A stretch of 64,000 nt of DNA from Candidatus Ruthia sp. Plio_17_S18 (GCA_021730105.1 CP072538.1:310001-374000), one strand, 5' to 3'. Positions 39,718-48,512 are shown, numbered from the stretch's first letter. The notes: generated by a model not told the origin, from the letters alone. Translations and numbers: made by a program.

Positions 39718-41889
39718 CTACTGCCATATAAATTCTAAGTTTGCATACGAGCTAATCAGCCATTTTGTGCCTGTTTGTTTAAATTTTATTTGCACCCTAG
39801 CAGAATCGCCTCGCCCTTCAAAATTTAACACTGTGCCCACGCCAAATTTAGCGTGTTTAACCAAAGCGCCAATGGATAATTGACCATCGGATTTGGGTGT
39901 AATACTTTGATCAAAAGTCTTATCATTATTGTCATGTTGTATTGTTGTACCAAATTTAGCCTTAATCTTATTTAAATATTCACTTGGAATTTCGTCTAAA
40001 AAACGTGAAGGATAAGCGTATAAAGATTGTCCGTGCAAAAAGCGTTTAATAGCATAAGAGAGCGATAGTTTTTTCATAGCACGGGTCATACCCACGTAGC
40101 ATAATCGTCTTTCTTCATCCATTAAATGTGGTTCCTCCTTGCTTTGTCTAGAGGGGAATAAGTCCTCTTCCATACCAACCAAAAATACATAGGGAAACTC
40201 TAATCCTTTGGCTGAATGCATGGTCATGAGTTGTACGTTTTGATTAATAGGTTCATTGGTATCACCACTAGAACCCAACGATGCTAAAGAGATAAATCCC
40301 ATCACTTCATTCATCTCAATATCTTGCTCATGGTTGTATTGTTGCGCTGCAGTGATTAACTCTTCTAGATTTTCTTTCTTGCTACCAATTTTATCAGTTT
40401 TGTCATTAGAATAATGAGCCATTAATCCTGACGTGTTAAGCAAGTTGGATACTTTTTCAGATAAATCTAGGTGCTTTGTGTCGTCTGTCATTTGCTCAAT
40501 TAGGCTGGTAAATCCATTTAATGCGTTGGCAGCACGAGTTGGCAGGGTGGATGACATTTGTATGGCTGCTTGAAAAAGACTGGTGTGGTTGTCTTGTGCA
40601 AATGTGCGTATTTTTTCAACCGTTGCATTGCCAATACCGCGAGTTGGGAAATTAACCACACGCTCAAAGGCAACATTGTCAGCAGAACTTTCTATCAAAC
40701 GCAGATAGCCTAAAGCGTCTTTAATCTCAGCACGCTCGAAAAACCTTAAACCACTATAGATAATATAAAGAATGCTGTATTTTATGAGTGCCTTTTCAAA
40801 GTTACGAGATTGGGCATTGGAACGATATAAAATAGCGCAATCACTAGGTGATGCACCATCAATGATTAATTTTTGAATACTGCTGGTGACATAGTCTGCC
40901 TCATCTGTTTCAGTTCGCGCTTCATAGAAATCAATCAATTCACCATTGTCAGCATCAGTCCAAAGAGATTTACCCATGCGATTAGTGTTATGGGCAATTA
41001 AGGCATTAGACGCGTTTAGAATATTACCCGTTGAACGATAATTTTGTTCTAAGCGTATGGTTTCAATAGGGTAAAAATCTGTACATAGTTTGGTAATATT
41101 TTCAATTTTTGCACCGCGCCAGCCATAAATAGATTGGTCCTCATCACCCATGCAAAATACTTTATTATTACCACTAAACAATAATTTAATCCATTTGTAT
41201 TGCACCATATTGGTGTCTTGAAACTCATCCACTAAAATATGCTCAAAGCGCGCTTGATAATGATTAAGCAAGTCTGTGTTATTTTTTAATAGCTCATAAC
41301 TACGTATCAGTAGTTCTGCAAAATCAATCAAATCATTTGTTCGACAATGTGCCTCATAAAGCTCAAACACTTCAAGACTTTTTTTCACAAAATAGTTATA
41401 ACCAGGGTCAACGTCTTGCGGGCGCACACCTTCGTCTTTTTGATTGTTAATAAACCACTGCACTTTTCTAATGGGAAACTTAGATTCATCAATGTTATTT
41501 TCTTTCATTAGACGTTTGACAATACGAAACTGGTCTTGTGCATCTAAAATTTGAAAGACAGAAGTCAACTTAGCTTTTTCATAATGAGTACGTAATAATC
41601 GGTGTGCCAAGCCATGAAATGTTCCCACCCACATGCTTTGAATAGGACGTCTTAATAGAGTGCTTAGCATTTCACGCATTTCAGCGGCAGCTTTATTGGT
41701 AAAAGTAACCGCTAAAATAGCATCAATGCTAATGTCTTTTTGTGTGATTAAATAAGCAATTCTATGAATTAAAACCCTAGTCTTACCACTGCCTGCACCT
41801 GCTAGTATTAAAGCATTTTTTTCATTATTTAATGTGACTATTTGGCATTGTTTGTCGTTTAGACCGCTTGTTATTTCAGATAAATTCAT
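39718..41889 (-). CDS. uvrD: DNA helicase II (UvrD/Rep family)
   Basis: 723 residues, superfamily-1A helicase. Walker A AGAGSGKTRVLIHR near 31, motif II LVDEFQDTNMVQY near 222, motif III DEDQSIYGWRGA, motif IV LEQNYRSTGNIL, motif V MTMHSAKGLEFPYVF near 555 and motif VI YVGMTRAMKKL. The C-terminal Tudor-like segment (GALVKHAKFGVGTVLNFEGR) is the UvrD RNA-polymerase-binding module. It acts in nucleotide excision and mismatch repair. Confidence 0.95.
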   Translation of the reverse strand: MNLSEITSGLNDKQCQIVTLNNEKNALILAGAGSGKTRVLIHRIAYLITQKDISIDAILAVTFTNKAAAEMREMLSTLLRRPIQSMWVGTFHGLAHRLLRTHYEKAKLTSVFQILDAQDQFRIVKRLMKENNIDESKFPIRKVQWFINNQKDEGVRPQDVDPGYNYFVKKSLEVFELYEAHCRTNDLIDFAELLIRSYELLKNNTDLLNHYQARFEHILVDEFQDTNMVQYKWIKLLFSGNNKVFCMGDEDQSIYGWRGAKIENITKLCTDFYPIETIRLEQNYRSTGNILNASNALIAHNTNRMGKSLWTDADNGELIDFYEARTETDEADYVTSSIQKLIIDGASPSDCAILYRSNAQSRNFEKALIKYSILYIIYSGLRFFERAEIKDALGYLRLIESSADNVAFERVVNFPTRGIGNATVEKIRTFAQDNHTSLFQAAIQMSSTLPTRAANALNGFTSLIEQMTDDTKHLDLSEKVSNLLNTSGLMAHYSNDKTDKIGSKKENLEELITAAQQYNHEQDIEMNEVMGFISLASLGSSGDTNEPINQNVQLMTMHSAKGLEFPYVFLVGMEEDLFPSRQSKEEPHLMDEERRLCYVGMTRAMKKLSLSYAIKRFLHGQSLYAYPSRFLDEIPSEYLNKIKAKFGTTIQHDNNDKTFDQSITPKSDGQLSIGALVKHAKFGVGTVLNFEGRGDSARVQIKFKQTGTKWLISSYANLEFIWQ

Positions 41890-42004
41890 TTTTTTTTCTT
41901 GTCTTGGAATTAAATGGTTATAATATTATCTTTCTCTTATGTCGGTTAAAAGATGGGTTGACATAAGTAAATAAAATTATAAACACTATTAAGGAGTATC
42001 GGTA

Positions 42005-42190
42005 ATGACTTACTATGAAGGCGTTAAAAAAATGGAAGAAATGGGTGTAAACGATAACTATATTCAAGGCTGGGTTGCAGGTTTTTTAAATAATCCTGAA
42101 ATTGAAGAGCAAAGAATTACTGACGAATGGGAGTCAGGCTATGAAGATGGTAAAGAGCACACAGACACTCATTTTACTAACTTCTGCTAG
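42005..42190 (+). CDS. Small acidic protein, RMF-like pattern, unknown function
   Basis: 61 residues, highly acidic, with YIQGWVAGFLNNPEIEEQR and WESGYEDGKEH. The spaced GW/GY motifs loosely recall ribosome modulation factor, but the charge is opposite, so I do not propose that function. There is a strong Shine-Dalgarno (AAGGAG, 41991-41996) before the ATG. It is free-standing between uvrD and the tlpA-like gene. Confidence 0.6.
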   Translation: MTYYEGVKKMEEMGVNDNYIQGWVAGFLNNPEIEEQRITDEWESGYEDGKEHTDTHFTNFC

Positions 42191-42383
42191 ATATTTGAAG
42201 TTATTTGATTTAGGTATATTGCCCTATTATTTACATATGTTGGTAAAGTGCAGGATGCACAAGATTTTTTAGTTAAAGATGATTATGAGATTCAACTACA
42301 TCAACAATTTAAAAATAACTTAAGTGGGTAGGTATTTAGTGCCTAAATTGGTGCGTGATAATGACAACCATTCTAAAGATTGG

Positions 42384-42959
42384 TTACTTTGAAATGGCCT
42401 GTTCTAAAGCCATCATGTCCATTTCGCCCATTTGATAATCAACCAAATTGCCATTTGGTCCATAGATATAAGTCGTTGGCATGCCAGACACTTCGCCAAA
42501 TTTTGTGAATTGAGCACCGTTTTTATCATCAAAAAAGATGATGGGATAATTCACCATAAATGTATCAGTAAACTCAATAATGGCCACTTTGTCAGCTTGT
42601 TCATAGTTAAGCCCTAGAATAAGAATTTTGTCCTTATTTTTTTCATAAAACTCAACAAAAGCTGGAATTTCTTTTAAACAAGGCGGACACCAAGTTGCCC
42701 AAAAATTAACCACTAAGTATTTACCTTGAGTAGATTTATTAGTATGCACATTACCATTAAGGTCGGTTAGAGAAAAATTAGGTACTTTGATTTTTCTCTC
42801 TTCTTGCCATATATCATTAGCAGATTTGACAATGTCATCAATGTTGATTGCTTGAGCAACATTCAAAACTAAAAATAGCGAACACATAAAGCCAAATTTG
42901 GCAATTTTATTACCTAATTTAAATGCGTGCCTTGTAGGTATAATGGGATTTTTTGTCAT
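42384..42959 (-). CDS. TlpA-like thiol-disulfide oxidoreductase
   Basis: 191 residues from the first ATG; an alternative start at 42887 would begin the signal helix (MCSLFLVLNVAQA). The mature thioredoxin fold has NFWATWCPPCLKEIP with the CPPC active site near 94-97 and the cis-Pro GMPTTYIYG near 158. An exported reductant for cytochrome c maturation or other periplasmic disulfides is likely. If the first ATG is used, only 12 bp separate it from the divergent arsC start. Confidence 0.88.
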   Translation of the reverse strand: MTKNPIIPTRHAFKLGNKIAKFGFMCSLFLVLNVAQAINIDDIVKSANDIWQEERKIKVPNFSLTDLNGNVHTNKSTQGKYLVVNFWATWCPPCLKEIPAFVEFYEKNKDKILILGLNYEQADKVAIIEFTDTFMVNYPIIFFDDKNGAQFTKFGEVSGMPTTYIYGPNGNLVDYQMGEMDMMALEQAISK

Positions 42960-42971
42960 ATTTATTTAGTC

Positions 42972-43319
42972 ATGAGTACAATCATTTATCACAATCCAAG
43001 ATGTTCTAAATCAAGAACAACGTTAGCTATTTTAGAACAAAAAAATGTTAATTTTGAGATAATTAAATATTTAGAAAATCCACCCAACAGTAGCGAAATC
43101 AAGCAATTATTAACTGATTTGAACCTTGAGGCTAGATTGCTTATGCGAAAAGGCGAGTCTGAATACAAAGAACAAGGCTTGGACAATGAGGCTTTAACTG
43201 AAGAGCAATTAATTAATGCCATGGTCAAAACACCCCAATTAATTGAACGCCCTATTGTAAGGACAAGCAAAGGTGTTGTTATTGGCCGCCCACCTGAAAA
43301 TGTTTTGTCTATTCTTTAA
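42972..43319 (+). CDS. arsC: ArsC-family (glutaredoxin-type) arsenate reductase
   Basis: 115 residues from the ATG at 42972, which begins MSTIIYHNPRCSKSRTTL. The Cys in NPRCSKSR and the later Arg residues (LMRKGE, ERPIV) are the catalytic set. The frame extends upstream to 42927, but that portion has no family match. It reduces arsenate with glutathione and glutaredoxin, or is a YfgD/Spx-like relative. No ars efflux genes are adjacent, so a general reductase role is possible. Confidence 0.88.
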   Translation: MSTIIYHNPRCSKSRTTLAILEQKNVNFEIIKYLENPPNSSEIKQLLTDLNLEARLLMRKGESEYKEQGLDNEALTEEQLINAMVKTPQLIERPIVRTSKGVVIGRPPENVLSIL

Positions 43320-43345
43320 AATAAATCCTACTCATTTAGAAATCT

Positions 43346-44005
43346 TTAGTCAATAAGCAGAGTTGATAAATAACCTTCACGTGCTTCAATGTTGGAATAA
43401 TAAGCATCATCCAACCCTTCAACCACTGAATTTTTAACCACATTCACTTGTAACAGCTCTTTACTCCACGTGCTTAGATGTTTAAACTCATCAAGTGATA
43501 AAGCATTGTTGGTAAATTCATTAATCCAGCTTAGACGCATAAATATAGGTGCAAAGGCAGCATCAATCATGTTGAAATCGTTTCCATTAAAAAACTTAGC
43601 TGCACTTTTAATTGTTTCAATTTTTTCCAATTTAGTAAATAATGCTATTTTTGATTGATTAAATTTTTCCTCATCGCCTGTGATAATGCCAAATAAATCA
43701 CTAAGAATGTCTGATGAAAATAAAATCCAAGAGCGATTATTGGCTCTTTGAATGGAGCTGCTAGGGTGAAAGCTATCATTGCTTATTTCATTAATAAATT
43801 CAGTAATAACCAAAGACTCAAACACTACTTGGTCGTCCACTCTTAATAAAGGGACTTGTCCAGTGGGGGAAATGTCTTTAAACCAATCTGGTGGATTCAT
43901 GGGATTGATATAAGTCATTTTAAAATCAAGTTTGTGCGTATTAAGAGAAATAATAGCACGCTGTGCAAATGGACAAAGTTTAAAGCTGATCAGTTCTAGT
44001 TTCAT
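43346..44005 (-). CDS. Glutathione S-transferase family protein
   Basis: 219 residues from the ATG at 44005 (MKLELISFKLCPFAQRAIIS); the frame is open for 22 further codons without a match. The N-terminal thioredoxin-like domain has CPFAQR and the GSH-binding TGQVPLLRVDDQVVFESLVI. A helical C-terminal domain follows. The CPFAQR motif is Cys-type like omega/beta and SspA-like members. Substrate unknown. The adjacent rlmH is broken. Confidence 0.88.
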   Translation of the reverse strand: MKLELISFKLCPFAQRAIISLNTHKLDFKMTYINPMNPPDWFKDISPTGQVPLLRVDDQVVFESLVITEFINEISNDSFHPSSSIQRANNRSWILFSSDILSDLFGIITGDEEKFNQSKIALFTKLEKIETIKSAAKFFNGNDFNMIDAAFAPIFMRLSWINEFTNNALSLDEFKHLSTWSKELLQVNVVKNSVVEGLDDAYYSNIEAREGYLSTLLID

Positions 44006-44027
44006 AATTCCTCGATTGATTGTTGTA

Positions 44028-44498
44028 TTATTTTCTATGATAAGAGTGATTAGTAAGCAATGAATGAGCACGATAAATTTGCTCCACTGCCATCAGTCTT
44101 GCAAATGCGTGTGGCAATGTTAAATTTGACAACCCCCCATAATTGATGTGCAGTGTTGTTGACTGACTTGCTTAATCCATCAGCACCACCAATTAGCAAA
44201 GCAATGTTATCGCCATTTTTTTGCCAATTTGATAAAAAATGAGTCATAGATTTGGTACTATGTGTTGCTTGCCACGTTCATCAAATGCAATGATTAAATT
44301 AGAACCTGTTGTGGCTTTAATGAGCAACTCGCCTTCTAATTCTTTAATGTGCTCGATATTTTTTCCCTTGCGTTTTTGAACCTCAAGAGCGATCAAGTTA
44401 AAGTTAAGTGAGGCAGGTAATTGCTTTTGATAATGATGAATGCCTGTTTGTATCCAGTCTGGCATTTTTTTACCAATGACAATCAGGTTTATTTTCAT
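44028..44498 (-). pseudogene. rlmH: 23S rRNA pseudouridine1915 N3-methyltransferase, frameshifted
   Basis: The first frame gives MKINLIVIGKKMPDWIQTGI through IIAFDERGKQH. A 2-nt gain (or 1-nt loss) near 44255 then shifts to MTHFLSNWQKNGDNIALLIG and [12 protein letters not shown]. Another shift near 44125 is needed for [20 protein letters not shown] and a YHRK end. The SPOUT knot with its SAM motif LIGGADG is therefore split twice. It sits in the normal rsfS-rlmH neighbourhood. Confidence 0.88.
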
Positions 44499-44499
44499 A

Positions 44500-44832
44500 T
44501 TAAGTGTTTTCTAATTCTGACCAAAGTTTTTCTAATTTGTAAAATTCTCTGGTTTTTTCCGTCATCACATGCACCACAACTTCTGCTAAGTCTACCAACA
44601 CCCAATGCCCAGTTTCAGTGCCTTCAATGCCCAGCATTTTCATATTAAGACGCTTAGCCTCAATTTTAAGATTATTAGCGATACCGCGCACATGTTGAAT
44701 GGATCGACCTGTGGCAATAACAATGGCCTCAATATCAGCACTTTGTTCTAAAATTTTTAATGTGACAATGTCTTCACCTTTTAATTCTTCAATGGTGTCA
44801 GTAACGGTCTTTAATTGTTGTTCTAAATTCAT
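44500..44832 (-). CDS. rsfS: Ribosomal silencing factor RsfS
   Basis: 110 residues, DUF143/Iojap family: LKGEDIVTLKILEQSADIEA near 18 and GTETGHWVLVDLAEVVVHVM near 70. It binds L14 of the 50S subunit and blocks subunit joining in starvation. It overlaps nadD by 4 nt upstream and is followed at once by the broken rlmH. Confidence 0.93.
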   Translation of the reverse strand: MNLEQQLKTVTDTIEELKGEDIVTLKILEQSADIEAIVIATGRSIQHVRGIANNLKIEAKRLNMKMLGIEGTETGHWVLVDLAEVVVHVMTEKTREFYKLEKLWSELENT

Positions 44833-45428
44833 AAGGCATTAATATAATTAATAATAGATTCTGGCAATAGTCCAGATAAGTTTTTATGGTTGCGTATTTT
44901 ACCGTGAATAGCACTTGAAGAAATATCAAGCATTTGATTATTTGCAAAAAAGACAAATCCAGTCTTTTGTTTTGCTAAATCATTAACCGTATTGGTTAAT
45001 TTAAAACCATATTTTTCTTGATGTGTTAAAGCACCAGGTCTGGCAATGACTACCAAGTGGCAATATTGGTAAAAAGTTTGATATGCTTTCCAACTGTTTA
45101 GCGTGTTAAAACTATCCATCCCCATGATTAAACAAATAGAGTCATTCAGACAGTCTGATTGAATGTGTTTGAGTGAGTAAATGATGTAGGAGTCTCTATT
45201 TTGTTCAATTTCTCTAGTATCTATTGAGAGCGTGTTAAATTCTTCAACAGCCAAGTGCAACATATCCAGACGCTGATTAACACTAAAATTAAGTTGCTTT
45301 TTATGCACAGGCTCAGCACAAGGCATTAAAAATAATGTTGATAATCCGAGCCCGGTTTTAAGTTTAGCAGCATTTTTTAAATGCCCATAATGAACGGGGT
45401 CAAACGAGCCACCAAAAAAGCCAATCAT
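44829..45428 (-). CDS. nadD: Nicotinate-nucleotide adenylyltransferase
   Basis: 199 residues from the ATG at 45428, where GFFGGSFDPVHYGHL begins the nucleotidyl-transferase fold. The C-terminal LDISSSAIHGKIRNHKNLSG is the second ATP-binding motif. It makes deamido-NAD from NaMN. The frame continues 11 codons upstream to 45461, but the family motif normally starts within a few residues of the Met. Coupled to rsfS. Confidence 0.94.
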   Translation of the reverse strand: MIGFFGGSFDPVHYGHLKNAAKLKTGLGLSTLFLMPCAEPVHKKQLNFSVNQRLDMLHLAVEEFNTLSIDTREIEQNRDSYIIYSLKHIQSDCLNDSICLIMGMDSFNTLNSWKAYQTFYQYCHLVVIARPGALTHQEKYGFKLTNTVNDLAKQKTGFVFFANNQMLDISSSAIHGKIRNHKNLSGLLPESIINYINAL

Positions 45429-45464
45429 TTTAAACAATTTAAAACTTAGACTCTTTTGCAATGC

Positions 45465-46187
45465 TCATAACATGGCCTTAATTTCTGCTTGGGTGACAGC
45501 ATCTTCAGGGTAAGGGATTTTTCCTTGTTGCATACCGTTAACATAATTAACAAAATCGGCCTCGTTATCAAGCAATAAAAAAGCATTCCCTTGTTTTTGT
45601 TCACCCATTGTTGTGTTAACTTTTGCGCCGTAGTCATGCCCACAATGTAGCATTACGTCATTATCAATACGTTTGAGTTTTTGCATAGAATGAAACAATT
45701 CGTTAATATTACCACCAGGCAATGAACAATGTCCCGCCCCATAAACAAACAAAGTATCACCAGCAATAATATGCCCATTTAACAAATAACAAATACCACC
45801 AGCGCTGTGTCCGGGTGTGTTGATAATTTTAGCTGGTGTGTTGCCGATAAAAACAGTGTCGTTGTTTTCAACAGTTTCAGGCAGGCTGTCAATTTGCAAA
45901 TAAGGCACTTCATTAACACCCACTGTTATTTTAGCGTCTGTTGCCTCTACAATTTCATCAACGGCATTTGTATGGTCAAAGTGCCAATGCGTTAGCCAAA
46001 TATCAGTGAGCGTGTAGCCTTTATCGCGTATTCGTTGAATAAACAAGGGTGCGTCCCATGCTGGATCAACAATGACACAGGTTTTTGTGACATGGTCAAA
46101 AATAAAGTGAATAGAGTCTTCCAAAGCACCGATGTGGTAGAGGATTTCTAGTGTGTAAGTTTTTTCTTTAAAAGTTCGTATGTCCAT
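45465..46187 (-). CDS. MBL-fold hydrolase, glyoxalase II-like
   Basis: 240 residues. The metal site LTHWHFDHTNAV near 85, NTPGHSAGGICYL near 142, a metal-bridging Asp in IIAGDTLFVYGAGHCSLPGG, and LHCGHDYG near 203. This is the hydroxyacylglutathione hydrolase/persulfide dioxygenase superfamily layout; the short C-terminus fits Gloxylase II-like proteins rather than true GloB. It lies beside nadD with no overlap. Confidence 0.88.
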   Translation of the reverse strand: MDIRTFKEKTYTLEILYHIGALEDSIHFIFDHVTKTCVIVDPAWDAPLFIQRIRDKGYTLTDIWLTHWHFDHTNAVDEIVEATDAKITVGVNEVPYLQIDSLPETVENNDTVFIGNTPAKIINTPGHSAGGICYLLNGHIIAGDTLFVYGAGHCSLPGGNINELFHSMQKLKRIDNDVMLHCGHDYGAKVNTTMGEQKQGNAFLLLDNEADFVNYVNGMQQGKIPYPEDAVTQAEIKAML

Positions 46188-46280
46188 GTCATTATTTTAC
46201 CAATTATGTCTTGACTAATTCAACTTAGAGATTATAATTTACATTCTTTTGCTGACAAGTCAGTAATTTGGTGGCGTTTT

Positions 46281-46356
46281 GGGGCTATAGCTCAGCTGGG
46301 AGAGCACGACACTGGCAGTGTCGGGGTCAGCGGTTCGATCCCGCTTAGCTCCACCA
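46281..46356 (+). tRNA. tRNA-Ala (GGC)
   Basis: 76 nt with CCA encoded. Acceptor GGGGCTA pairs with TAGCTCC. Anticodon stem CGACA/TGTCG encloses CTGGCAG, anticodon GGC. T-loop TTCGATC. First of three closely spaced tRNA genes. Confidence 0.95.
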
Positions 46357-46375
46357 TAAGCAAAAGAAAAGTTAT

Positions 46376-46450
46376 GTCGCCTTCGTCTATCGGTTAGGAC
46401 CCCAGGTTTTCATCCTGGTAAGAGGAGTTCGATTCTCCTAGGCGATGCCA
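46376..46450 (+). tRNA. tRNA-Glu (TTC), copy 1
   Basis: 75 nt ending GCCA. Acceptor GTCGCCT/AGGCGAT with a G-T first pair, anticodon stem CCAGG/CCTGG around TTTTCAT, anticodon TTC. T-arm AGGAG-TTCGATT-CTCCT. Ordinary for this group. Confidence 0.95.
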
Positions 46451-46554
46451 TATTGATAAATGGCTTGGTTTTTGAAATGAAAGCCAAGCCATGTTTTTGT
46501 TTGCTTGCAAAGTATTTAGTTTATTTGTCTAAAGTTCTCAATTAAAATATCCTT

Positions 46555-46632
46555 GTCGCGTTCGTCTAGTCTGGCCCAGGACCCTAGGATTTCATTCTAG
46601 TAACAGGAGTTCAAATCTCTTACGCGACGCCA
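46555..46632 (+). tRNA. tRNA-Glu (TTC), divergent copy 2
   Basis: 78 nt with CCA. Acceptor GTCGCGT/ACGCGAC fully paired; D-loop AGTCTGGCCCA is 2 nt longer than usual; anticodon stem CTAGG/TCTAG with a G-T pair around ATTTCAT, anticodon TTC; T-arm AGGAG/CTCTT with a G-T pair and loop TTCAAAT. Loop position 32 is A, which is unusual. It still folds, so may be functional, decaying or a recoding variant. Confidence 0.75.
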
Positions 46633-46664
46633 TTTTATATTCACATGATGAGTGCTAAATTAAT

Positions 46665-47609
46665 ATGAGTCTGTTAAGTATTATTATCCCAAATCGCCTC
46701 ATTGGTCAGCGTATTGATGCTGCAATGGCACAAATGTTGCCTAATTATTCACGTGCTAAAATTACCCACTGGATAAGATCTGGTGATGCCTTAATTCATC
46801 ATAAAACTTTCAAACCTAAAGAAAAAATTTTAGGTGGTGAGGTGGTTGCCTTGTCAATAAAAACTGAAAAAACCAATGCGTGGTTGGCAGAAGATATTGC
46901 CATTGACGTGGTGTATGAAGATGAGGCAATTATTGTTATTAATAAACTAGTAGGCTTAGTCACACATCCTGGTGCAGGTAATTGGACAGGAACGCTTGCC
47001 AATGCATTATTACATTATGATTCATCTTTAGCCACTCTTGACCGAGTTGGCATTGTTCACCGTTTGGATAAAAATACCTCAGGATTAATGGTTGTTGCGC
47101 GCAGTGAGTATGCACAAAAATATTTAACCGAGCAACTACAAACCCATAGCATTTCACGAGAATATTCAGCCATTGTTTATGGTCATATGATTTCTGGTGG
47201 TATGGTTGACGAGCCAATAGGGCGTGACCCTAAAGACAGAATCAAACAAGCAGTGGTTGAGAATGGCAAAAATGCACTGACTCATTATCGCGTTCTTGAG
47301 CGTTTCGCACACCACACCCACGTTAAGGCAATTTTAGAAACAGGCCGCACTCATCAAATTCGAGTACACCTATCATTTATTGGACATCCACTGATTGCTG
47401 ACCCGATGTATGGTGGCAAAATGCGTTTCCACAAAAAAGCAGACGAGCAATTAAAAAATACACTTAAAAATTTTAATCGTCAGACTCTTCATGCCAAAAA
47501 ACTCACCTTCACGCACCCAACATCTGGTGAGTTAATGTCATTCAAAACGCCACTACCGCAAGACATGCAAGATTTATTGCAAGTATTGGCAAAATTTGAT
47601 GCAAATTAA
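46665..47609 (+). CDS. rluD: 23S rRNA pseudouridine synthase RluD
   Basis: 314 residues. An N-terminal S4 domain (RIDAAMAQMLPNYSRAKITH) is followed by the RluA-family catalytic core with HRLDKNTSGLMVVARSEYAQ (catalytic Asp near 130) and LETGRTHQIRVHLSFIGHPL. It makes pseudouridines 1911, 1915 and 1917 in helix 69. Position 1915 is also the RlmH target, whose gene is broken nearby. It overlaps pgeF by 11 nt, a common pair. Confidence 0.95.
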   Translation: MSLLSIIIPNRLIGQRIDAAMAQMLPNYSRAKITHWIRSGDALIHHKTFKPKEKILGGEVVALSIKTEKTNAWLAEDIAIDVVYEDEAIIVINKLVGLVTHPGAGNWTGTLANALLHYDSSLATLDRVGIVHRLDKNTSGLMVVARSEYAQKYLTEQLQTHSISREYSAIVYGHMISGGMVDEPIGRDPKDRIKQAVVENGKNALTHYRVLERFAHHTHVKAILETGRTHQIRVHLSFIGHPLIADPMYGGKMRFHKKADEQLKNTLKNFNRQTLHAKKLTFTHPTSGELMSFKTPLPQDMQDLLQVLAKFDAN

Positions 47610-48315
47610 GCCAAATTTTCCAAGTAATGTTAAGTTGTTTTCAACTTCGCGATACTTAGAAGGCGGCGTGAGTGTTGGTAATTATGATAATTTTAATCTT
47701 GCAACGCACACAGGTGATATCCCCGATACTGTTATCCATAATCGTAAACTATTGATGACGCATTTTGATTTACCCAGTGAGCCAAAATGGCTGAATCAAA
47801 CACACTCTAATATTTGCCTAGATGCTCAATCTAATGATTGTGAGGCAGACGCTGTTATTACTCGTGAAAAAGGCGTGGTTTGCGTGGTGGTGACAGCAGA
47901 TTGCTTGCCTGTTTTTGCCACTAATCAATCAGGCACACAAATTGGCGTTGCTCATGCAGGTTGGCAAGGGATTTTAAATAGCGTGATTGAGTCGTTTATT
48001 ACACAGTTTGATGAACGTGATTTATTAATACATTTTGGTGCAGCGGTTTCATCAAAAAACCTTGAAGTGGGTCAGGAAGTATTTGAACAATTTATTGCTA
48101 AGGATGAAAAATTGAGTGTAGCATTCACCCAAACGGATGAAAAATATCATTTGGACATCTATCAAGCTGCGCGCATTATCCTTAATGATTTAGGTATTAA
48201 GACAATCAGTGGTGGCAATCAATGCACTGTTGAGCAGGCAAAAGATTATTTCTCATATCGACGAGACGGCGTAAACTCAGGCAGAATGGCGCACCTTATT
48301 TGGATAAAGATTTAA
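47599..48315 (+). CDS. pgeF: PgeF/YfiH family protein (laccase domain)
   Basis: 238 residues from the ATG at 47599 (the frame extends one codon to a TTG at 47596). Conserved metal/active residues: NQTHSN near 75, VTADCLP near 110 and GVAHAGWQGILN near 127. Members edit peptidoglycan precursors and act on purine nucleosides; both activities are reported for the family. It follows rluD in an operon and overlaps the 3' end of the small membrane gene on the other strand. Confidence 0.92.
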   Translation: MQIKPNFPSNVKLFSTSRYLEGGVSVGNYDNFNLATHTGDIPDTVIHNRKLLMTHFDLPSEPKWLNQTHSNICLDAQSNDCEADAVITREKGVVCVVVTADCLPVFATNQSGTQIGVAHAGWQGILNSVIESFITQFDERDLLIHFGAAVSSKNLEVGQEVFEQFIAKDEKLSVAFTQTDEKYHLDIYQAARIILNDLGIKTISGGNQCTVEQAKDYFSYRRDGVNSGRMAHLIWIKI

Positions 48316-48507
48316 TAATAATTTTTTTAAATATTGGCGAAAAAATATACAACAGTGGAAAGGCAACAACCCAAGCAATAGCAAAACTAGATAGTCACTT
48401 GTCAATAGTTTGCTCAGTCCATACAATATTAAGATAAGCCACCATAAAAAACATAATACTAACCATAAACAGTGACATAACAATGTTAAATGTATTTGCT
48501 TGTTCAT
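48277..48507 (-). CDS. Small hydrophobic membrane protein, unknown
   Basis: 76 residues with two or three hydrophobic helices (CLWLVLCFLWWLILILYGL and YLVLLLLGLLPFHCC) and a basic C-terminus. It starts 5 nt after the S24-like gene and overlaps pgeF by 39 nt at the 3' ends. Another frame here (48395-48670) also reads hydrophobic, so the assignment is not certain. Probably the third gene of a mutM-S24-small operon. Confidence 0.45.
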   Translation of the reverse strand: MNKQIHLTLLCHCLWLVLCFLWWLILILYGLSKLLTSDYLVLLLLGLLPFHCCIFFRQYLKKLLLNLYPNKVRHSA

Positions 48508-48512
48508 GGTTA

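Noticed and set aside
42191..42383. Coding remnant between the acidic orphan and the tlpA-like gene
   Set aside because: A short frame with VGKVQDAQDFLVKDD is visible, but it is too brief and unsupported to name.
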